Shown here: piece after piece, positions 58,512 to 64,000 of the stretch
How the letters are laid out: each line of letters starts with the position of its first letter
Numbering within the stretch: the stretch's first letter is position 1
Assembly: GCA_036493475.1 (NCBI GenBank)
Contig: DASXPS010000093.1
Location: forward strand, 1 to 64,000
From: Sporichthyaceae bacterium
Lineage (GTDB): Bacteria; Actinomycetota; Actinomycetes; Sporichthyales; Sporichthyaceae
Reading direction: 5' to 3'
DNA length: 64,000 nucleotides
Position numbers and translations under genes: made by a program
The notes under the pieces: generated by a model
The model's input: only the letters and a program-made list of their open reading frames with translations
Databases searched by the model: none
Told to the model about the DNA's origin: nothing

Positions 58512-60241
58512 GTTCAAGCGCGGTCGACTACGACGTCCTGGTCATCGGGTCGGGGTTCGGCGGCAGCGTGACCGCACTGCGGTTGACCGAAAAGGGCTAC
58601 CGCGTCGGCGTGCTCGAGGCGGGGCGCCGGTTCACTGCCGACACCCTGCCGCGCACCTCCTGGGACGTGCGCAACTTCGTGTTCGCACCAAGGCTCGGGT
58701 GCTACGGCATTCAGCGCATCCATGTGCTGCGGGATGTGATCGTGCTGGCCGGCGCGGGCGTCGGTGGCGGGTCGTTGAACTACGCCAACACGCTCTACCA
58801 ACCCAGCGCGGAGGCGTTCTACCGCGACCCGCAGTGGGCAGACATCACCGACTGGCGGGCCGAACTCGACCCGTACTACGCGCAGGCCTCGAAGATGCTC
58901 GGTGTGGTCACCCAGCCCAGCGACACCCCCAGCGACCGGGTCATGCGGGCCGTGGCCGAGGAGTTCGGCAAGGCCGACACCTACACCCCGACCCGGGTCG
59001 GGGTGTTCTTCGGCCGGGACGGGGCGCAGGAACCCAGCGTTGAGGTGCCCGACCCGTTCTTCGGTGGCGTCGGGCCGGTCCGGCGGGGCTGCATCGAGTG
59101 CGGCGCGTGCATGACCGGCTGCCGGCACGGCGCCAAGAACACGTTGACCACCAACTACTTGGCCCTCGCCGAAGGTGCCGGTGCTGTGGTACACCCCGAA
59201 ACGACGGTGCTCACGGTGGCACCGCATTCCACCGGGGGTTACGCGGTGACGACGCGTCAGACGGTCGGTCGGGGCCGGCGAGTATTCACCGCCGAGCAGG
59301 TGGTGTTCGCTGCGGGCACCTATGGCACCCAGAAGTTGTTGCACCGCATGCGCGACACGGGTGTGTTGCCGAATATTTCGGCCCGCCTCGGCGAGGTGAC
59401 GCGTACCAACTCCGAGGCCATCGTCGGTGGGGTCTCCCGGCGCCGTCCGGAGCCGGGCAGCGACCGGGACTTCACGCAGGGGGTGGCCATCACCTCGTCG
59501 TGGTTCCCGGACGAGCACACCCATGTCGAGCCGTGCCGATACTCCCGCGGCAGCAACGCGATGGCGCTGTTGGGCACGATCCAGGTGGACGGCGGCGGCC
59601 GCATCCCGCGGCCGATCCGAGCGCTGGGCCAAATCGCGGCGCACCCCATTCGGTTCCTCCGGTCACTCTCGGCCCGGCACTGGTCGGAGCGAGCAGTGAT
59701 CGCATTGGTCATGCAGTCGGTGGACAACTCGATCACCGTGCATCGCACCAAGCGGGGGCGGCTGACGTCCAGTCAGGGCCACGGCGCGCCCAACCCGACG
59801 TACCTGCCGGTGGCCAACGAGGTGGCCCGCAAGATCGCAGAGCAGATCGACGGGGACCCGCTGGGCTCGGTCGGGGAGCTGATCGACCTGCCGATGACCG
59901 CGCACTTCATCGGCGGCGCGGTGATCGGTGCCACACCGAGCACCGGCGTGGTGGATGCCTACCAGCGGTTGTACGGCCACCCCGGCTTACACGTGGCGGA
60001 CGGCTCCGCGCTGTCCGCGAACCTCGGGGTGAACCCGTCGCTGACCATCACCGCGCAGGCGGAGCGGGCGATGGCGTTCTGGCCGAACTCCGGCGAGGCC
60101 GACTCGCGGCCCGCGCTGGGTGAGCCCTACCGGCGGCTGGACCCGGTGCGCCCGCATCACCCCACGGTGCCCGCCGGCGCCCCGGCCGCGCTGGACCTGC
60201 CCTGGCCGTCCGCGCGGGAGGGCTCGACCACCTCCGGCTGA
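58508..60241 (+). CDS. choD: Cholesterol oxidase-like GMC oxidoreductase (577 aa)
   Basis: Very similar to mycobacterial ChoD: an FAD-binding VIGSGFGGSVTALRLTEKGY (residues about 12-31), APRLGCYGIQRIH, GAGVGGGSLNYANTLY, a Cys-rich GCIECGACMTGCRHGAKN cluster, AHFIGGAVIG and SANLGVNPSLTITAQAERA. ChoD family members oxidise 3-beta-hydroxysterols, though catalytic proof for ChoD itself has been debated. GTG 58508 overlaps the BVMO stop. The last 85 nt overlap the convergent MMPL gene, giving a Pro/Ala-rich tail. Confidence 0.92.
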   Translation: MSSSAVDYDVLVIGSGFGGSVTALRLTEKGYRVGVLEAGRRFTADTLPRTSWDVRNFVFAPRLGCYGIQRIHVLRDVIVLAGAGVGGGSLNYANTLYQPSAEAFYRDPQWADITDWRAELDPYYAQASKMLGVVTQPSDTPSDRVMRAVAEEFGKADTYTPTRVGVFFGRDGAQEPSVEVPDPFFGGVGPVRRGCIECGACMTGCRHGAKNTLTTNYLALAEGAGAVVHPETTVLTVAPHSTGGYAVTTRQTVGRGRRVFTAEQVVFAAGTYGTQKLLHRMRDTGVLPNISARLGEVTRTNSEAIVGGVSRRRPEPGSDRDFTQGVAITSSWFPDEHTHVEPCRYSRGSNAMALLGTIQVDGGGRIPRPIRALGQIAAHPIRFLRSLSARHWSERAVIALVMQSVDNSITVHRTKRGRLTSSQGHGAPNPTYLPVANEVARKIAEQIDGDPLGSVGELIDLPMTAHFIGGAVIGATPSTGVVDAYQRLYGHPGLHVADGSALSANLGVNPSLTITAQAERAMAFWPNSGEADSRPALGEPYRRLDPVRPHHPTVPAGAPAALDLPWPSAREGSTTSG

Positions 60242-62433
60242 GGTCGCCGCGGCCACCAGTTCAACGGGCCCAACAGCATCGCCGCGGCGGGCACAATGAG
60301 CGTGCGCACGATCAGAGTGTCCAACAGCAACCCGATCGCGATTGCCGTGCCGACCTCGGAGAGGTCCAGCAGGGGCGCGGGCACCAGCGCCAGGAAGCTG
60401 CCCGCGAAGATGAGCCCGGCCGAGGTGATCACCCCGCCGGTGCTGATCACCGCGCGCGCGATACCCGGCCGGTCCCCGGTGGGCGTCTCCTCCCGGATAC
60501 GCGCGGTGAGCAGCAGGTTGTAGTCCGCGCCCACGGCCACCAGGAACACGAACGTGACGATCGGCAGGAACCACACCAGTGGACGGCCCAACAGGGTGTG
60601 CCACACCAGCGCGGTCACGCCGATCGCCGCGGCATAGGACAGCACCACCGAGGCCAGCAGATACAGCGGCGCCACCAGTGCCCGCAGCACCATGACCAGG
60701 ATGAGCACGACGGCGGCGAGCACCATCGCGGCGACCACCTTCAGGTCCCGACGCAGCAGGTCGTGCAGGTCCGCACCGAACGCGGCGGCCCCGGTCACCT
60801 CGACCCGCGCGCCGGCCAGCGCGGTGCCGGGCAACGCGGTGCGCAACGCGGCCTGCTCGGCGCGCAGCCGGGCCCGGCCCGCGGGGCTGAGGGGGTTGGC
60901 GTCGCCGCTGACCAGGATGCGCGCGGTGTGCCCGTCGGCGGAGACGACCTGCGCGAGCGCCGCCGTGGCCACCGCCGGGTCGATCTTCGACCCCTTTTTT
61001 CCCTTCGGGGGCAGCAGGTCCGCCGGGCTGTGCATCATCGCCACACCCGGCACCGCGGCCACCGCCGCGGCGGGCCGGGCGAACGCGGCCAGTGCCGCGG
61101 GAGTGCGCAGATCGGCGCGGCTGGTCAGCACGAAGAAATCGGGCAGCGTGGCGTGGTGTGGGAAGTGCGCGTTGAGCGCGTCCAATGCGCGCGCATTCTT
61201 GGAGTGCGGTTGCAGGGCGTTCTCGTCCACGCTGGTGTGCACGCCGGCCGCGAACGCGGCGAACGGCGCGAGCACCAGCACTGCGACCGCCAGCACGGCT
61301 GCTGGTCGCCGGGCCAGCAGATCCGCGGTGGCCGTCCACCGGCGCACCGAGCCGGCGCCGCCCGCCCGCGCCGCCCGGTCCCCGGTCAACACCAGCAGCG
61401 CGGGGGTCAACGTCAACGCCACCGCGGCGGTGACCGCGATGCTCAACGCCAACGCCGGGCCGAGCGTGTGCAGCGCGGCCAGGCGCGCGGCAAGCATCGC
61501 CGCGCTGCCGACCATGACGGTGGCCGCCGACGCGGCCAGCACCGGACCGAGCGCCACCAACGCGGCCCGTGCCGCTGCCGGTGGCGAGGCCCCAGCGGCG
61601 AGGCCCTCCTGGTGACGGCTGATCAGAAACACGGCGTAGTCGGTGCCGGCGCCGAACACCACCACCACGACGAAGGCGTCGGTGTAGGTGGACACCGGCA
61701 TCCCGTGCTCACCGGCCAGCGAGATCAGACCGCGGGCGCAGAGCACGGAGGTGAGGATGGTCGCCAGCGGGATCGCCATCAGCCGCGGACGCCGGTAGAT
61801 GCCCAACAGAATGCCCAGGATCAGCACCAAGGCGATCACCGTCACCGGCACCATGATGTGTTCGATTTTGTCCATGAGGTCGGTGATCATCGCGACGTCA
61901 CCGCCCACGTGCACGTTCAGTCCGGGCGGCGGATCGAGCGCCCGGGCGGTATCCCGCAGCCAGTGCACGTCGCGGACCCCCTGCGGCGAGCCGACCTGCG
62001 GGGGGATCGCGGTCGGCAGGTAGGTCGCCGCACCGTCCGCGCTGCGCAGGGAGGGGGCCAACAGCGGATCGGTCAGGTCGTCCTGGACGTCCAGCACCCG
62101 ATCCGGAGCGGCCCGCAACGCCGCCACAAAGCGCCCCTGATAGGCCCGGTCGGCGGCGGTGAGCCCGCCGGGGTGCTCCAGCACGACCAGGACGTAGCCG
62201 TGCGCGCCGGGCGCACCGAAGGCCGCCTCCATACTCTGCAGGCCCCGCACGCTCGCCGAGTTCGACGGCAGGAACGGCGCGCTCTTGTTGCGCACCACGT
62301 GTTCGAACTGCGGCACGAACACGTTGAACGCCATCGCGACCAGCAGCCAGGCGGTGATCACCCGCCAGGGTCGGGTACCGACTGCGGCGCCGATCCGGCC
62401 GAAAACCGTCAGTCCCCGGTCTCGCGGAACCAC
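60157..62433 (-). CDS. MMPL/RND family transporter (758 aa)
   Basis: Two repeats of the RND-type fold with about twelve spans. Proton-relay motifs include FGAGTDYAVFLISRHQEG (first half) and VGADYNLLLTARIREE (second half). MMPL proteins export lipids or siderophores in mycobacteria; no lipid-synthesis genes are near, so the cargo is unknown. GTG 62433 overlaps the SUKH gene by 25 nt. The C-terminal tail overlaps choD by 85 nt. Confidence 0.92.
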   Translation of the reverse strand: MVPRDRGLTVFGRIGAAVGTRPWRVITAWLLVAMAFNVFVPQFEHVVRNKSAPFLPSNSASVRGLQSMEAAFGAPGAHGYVLVVLEHPGGLTAADRAYQGRFVAALRAAPDRVLDVQDDLTDPLLAPSLRSADGAATYLPTAIPPQVGSPQGVRDVHWLRDTARALDPPPGLNVHVGGDVAMITDLMDKIEHIMVPVTVIALVLILGILLGIYRRPRLMAIPLATILTSVLCARGLISLAGEHGMPVSTYTDAFVVVVVFGAGTDYAVFLISRHQEGLAAGASPPAAARAALVALGPVLAASAATVMVGSAAMLAARLAALHTLGPALALSIAVTAAVALTLTPALLVLTGDRAARAGGAGSVRRWTATADLLARRPAAVLAVAVLVLAPFAAFAAGVHTSVDENALQPHSKNARALDALNAHFPHHATLPDFFVLTSRADLRTPAALAAFARPAAAVAAVPGVAMMHSPADLLPPKGKKGSKIDPAVATAALAQVVSADGHTARILVSGDANPLSPAGRARLRAEQAALRTALPGTALAGARVEVTGAAAFGADLHDLLRRDLKVVAAMVLAAVVLILVMVLRALVAPLYLLASVVLSYAAAIGVTALVWHTLLGRPLVWFLPIVTFVFLVAVGADYNLLLTARIREETPTGDRPGIARAVISTGGVITSAGLIFAGSFLALVPAPLLDLSEVGTAIAIGLLLDTLIVRTLIVPAAAMLLGPLNWWPRRPQPEVVEPSRADGQGRSSAAGAPAGTVG

Positions 62434-62849
62434 GCGTCCAACATCGACTGCAGGTCCGAGGCCACCCAGCGAGTCTCCCGGCGGTCGGCCACCCAGAGGT
62501 AAACGTCGGGGCGGTTCTCCTCGAGCCGGTAGGCGAACAGATCCTCGCCCCCGGTGTCGCCGAAGAACAGCAGGTCAACCTCGAGGCCCCCGCCCTCGGG
62601 CATCGCCGGGGTGTCCCCGTCCCGGCCGAGCTCCAGGTTCTCCTCGACGATGCGCTCCACCGGCCAGACTGGCTCACCGCCCTCGTCGTCGGCCAGCCCG
62701 TCGGTCTCCAGCAACAGCGAGCGCAGGTCCCGTGGCAGATCCAGGCCGAGCTTGTCCTCCAGCTCGTCGATGGTGGCCTCGTCGGCCGGGTCGGCCAGCT
62801 CGACGACGACCCCGAAGTCGTCGAGGGTCCGCAGCCAGGCCGTCCACAT
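62409..62849 (-). CDS. SMI1/KNR4 (SUKH)-like protein (146 aa)
   Basis: SUKH-superfamily pattern: ADEATIDELEDKLGLDLPRDLRSLLLETDG, then a strand-rich half with DLLFFGDTGGEDLFAYRL and a WVASDLQSMLDAWF C-terminal helix. Such proteins often serve as immunity or regulatory modules; no toxin gene is nearby. ATG 62849 is preferred over the TTG at 62870 because TAGGGT lies seven bases before it, consistent with leaderless transcription. Confidence 0.8.
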   Translation of the reverse strand: MWTAWLRTLDDFGVVVELADPADEATIDELEDKLGLDLPRDLRSLLLETDGLADDEGGEPVWPVERIVEENLELGRDGDTPAMPEGGGLEVDLLFFGDTGGEDLFAYRLEENRPDVYLWVADRRETRWVASDLQSMLDAWFRETGD

Positions 62850-62900
62850 GGGCGTCACCCTAACCCTCAAGGGCCGCCATTCGGGGGACCCGACGCCGGG

Positions 62901-63503
62901 TCAGACGATCAGTCGACGCAGCGCGGGCAGCAACTGACGTAACGCCTGTCCGCGGTGCGAGATCGCGTCCTTTTCCGCGGCGGACATCTCGGCGGTGGTG
63001 CGCTCGTGCCCGTAGGGCTGGAAGATCGGGTCATAGCCGAAACCGTTGCTGCCGCGGCGTTCCCGCAGCAACACGCCGGTGATGGTGGCCAGCACGGACT
63101 GTCCGGTGCCGTCCGGCAACGCCAACGCCGCCGCGCAGGCGAACTTCGCGCCGCGCCTCTCGTCCGGCACGTCCTGCAGTTGGCCGAGCACCAGGTCCAG
63201 GTTCGCCTCGTCGTCGCCGTGCTTCCCGGCCCAGCGCGCAGAGAAGATGCCGGGCATCCCGTTCAGCGCGTCCACACACAGCCCGGAGTCGTCGGCGATC
63301 GCGGGCACGCCGCTGGCCTGAGCCACCGCGTGCGCTTTCAGCAGCGCGTTCTCGGCGAATGTCGTCCCGGTCTCGGCCACCTCGGGCACATCGGCGAAGG
63401 CGTCCACCCCGCACACCTGCAGCGGCAGGTCGGCCTCGGCCAGGATGCGGGCGAGTTCGGCGAGCTTGGCCGCGTTGCGGGTGGCCAGCACGATCCTGTT
63501 CAC
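62901..63503 (-). CDS. rdgB: Non-canonical purine NTP pyrophosphatase (RdgB/HAM1)
   Basis: House-cleaning enzyme that hydrolyses d[60 protein letters not shown] and the final [11 protein letters not shown] are all characteristic. GTG 63503 overlaps the rph stop (GTGA), the usual actinobacterial rph-rdgB arrangement. Confidence 0.96.
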   Translation of the reverse strand: MNRIVLATRNAAKLAELARILAEADLPLQVCGVDAFADVPEVAETGTTFAENALLKAHAVAQASGVPAIADDSGLCVDALNGMPGIFSARWAGKHGDDEANLDLVLGQLQDVPDERRGAKFACAAALALPDGTGQSVLATITGVLLRERRGSNGFGYDPIFQPYGHERTTAEMSAAEKDAISHRGQALRQLLPALRRLIV

Positions 63504-64000
63504 CCCGACAGCGCCGCCTGCTGAATGCGCGTCAGTTCCGCACAGCCGCCCACCGCCAGGTCCAGCAGTGTGTCGAGCAACGCCCGGTCGAACGGCGCGC
63601 CCTCCGCGGTGCCCTGCACCTCGACGAAGTTGCCCGCGCCGGTGCAGACCACGTTCATGTCGGTGTCCGCCGCGACGTCCTCGACGTACTCCAGGTCCAA
63701 CACCGGCACGCCGAGGGACACCCCGACGCTGACCGCGGCCACCGAGTCGCGCAGCGGCTCCCCGCGCAGCGCGCCGCGCTCACGCAGCCAACTGATGCCG
63801 TCGGCCAACGCCACATATGCGCCGGTGATGGCCGCGGTGCGGGTACCGCCGTCGGCCTGCAGCACGTCGCAGTCCAGCACGATGGTGTTCTCCCCGAGCG
63901 CCTTGTAGTCGACCACCGCGCGCAGGCTGCGCCCGACCAACCGGGAGATCTCCTGGGTACGGCCGCCGAGGCGTCCCTTCACCGACTCGCGATCGCTGCG
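63500..64000 (-). CDS. rph: Ribonuclease PH, N-terminus outside window
   Basis: The last 166 residues of the 3'-5' phosphorolytic exoribonuclease that trims tRNA 3' ends. The frame is open to base 64000 and starts [20 protein letters not shown], followed by [28 protein letters not shown] and [15 protein letters not shown]. Partial at the right edge. Confidence 0.96.
   Translation of the reverse strand, partial: RSDRESVKGRLGGRTQEISRLVGRSLRAVVDYKALGENTIVLDCDVLQADGGTRTAAITGAYVALADGISWLRERGALRGEPLRDSVAAVSVGVSLGVPVLDLEYVEDVAADTDMNVVCTGAGNFVEVQGTAEGAPFDRALLDTLLDLAVGGCAELTRIQQAALSG

Noticed and set aside
1-64000. tRNA/rRNA genes, CRISPR arrays, prophage or integrase attachment sites
   Set aside because: No cloverleaf, rRNA-like or regularly spaced repeat sequence was recognised by reading; a computational scan would be needed to exclude small RNAs.

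Overview
This 64 kb window comes from a GC-rich actinobacterium. The grounds are dense ATGA/GTGA gene overlaps, frequent GTG starts, F420-type luciferase-like oxidoreductases, DUF35/thiolase pairs, an MMPL transporter, a DUF222-HNH gene, and close relatives of mycobacterial EthA and ChoD. The genus cannot be fixed by eye; a Sporichthya/Frankia/Mycobacterium-like lineage is plausible. Almost all of the window is a catabolic region of steroid, isoprenoid or aromatic-acid character: acyl-CoA ligase, acyl-CoA dehydrogenases, thiolase/aldolase, two Rieske oxygenases, three P450s, many SDRs, BVMO and cholesterol oxidase. Ordinary housekeeping genes (rdgB, rph) appear only at the right edge.

Layout. 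1-8.8 kb: LLM oxidoreductase, unknown-family protein A, acyl-CoA ligase, then DUF35 + thiolase-like + two acyl-CoA dehydrogenases and a Rieske oxygenase. 8.9-15.7 kb: SDR and 2-oxoacid dehydrogenase E1 alpha/beta, cupin, TetR, a dead transposase, histidine phosphatase and unknown-family protein B, TetR. 15.7-26.7 kb (minus strand): one tightly overlapping operon with a surface-anchored protein, two small membrane proteins, a complete branched-chain-type ABC importer (fused permease), nitroreductase, and a large epimerase/PEP-utilising fusion; a TetR gene follows. 26.9-33.7 kb: P450, Rieske, SDR, unknown-family protein C, SnoaL-like, LLM and Gfo/Idh/MocA genes. 33.8-35.1 kb: DUF222-HNH. 35.1-41.6 kb: second E1 alpha/beta pair, second phosphatase, frameshifted unknown-family protein D, stand-alone PEP-utilising protein, polytopic membrane protein. 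41.6-46.1 kb: SRPBCC, unusual SDR, SnoaL, P450, SDR. 46.3-53.3 kb: second ABC importer with its own surface-anchored and small membrane proteins. 53.3-60.2 kb: PucR-type regulator, esterase, P450, EthA-like BVMO, ChoD. 60.2-64 kb: MMPL, SUKH-like, rdgB, rph.

The most noteworthy observations are four. (1) Two ABC import cassettes each carry the same unusual extras, a secreted C-terminally anchored protein plus a small membrane protein. (2) Three MIRU-like 39-84 bp elements encode tiny ORFs that couple stop to start codons inside the second ABC operon. (3) Four paralogues of a protein family I do not recognise are scattered among the catabolic genes, one of them frameshifted. (4) Three shared dyad or operator motifs tie the dispersed transcription units into candidate regulons: AATAGT-N10-ACTATT, ACTGACG-N3-CGTCAGT, and CAAGACTCGG followed by a TCAAGT core.
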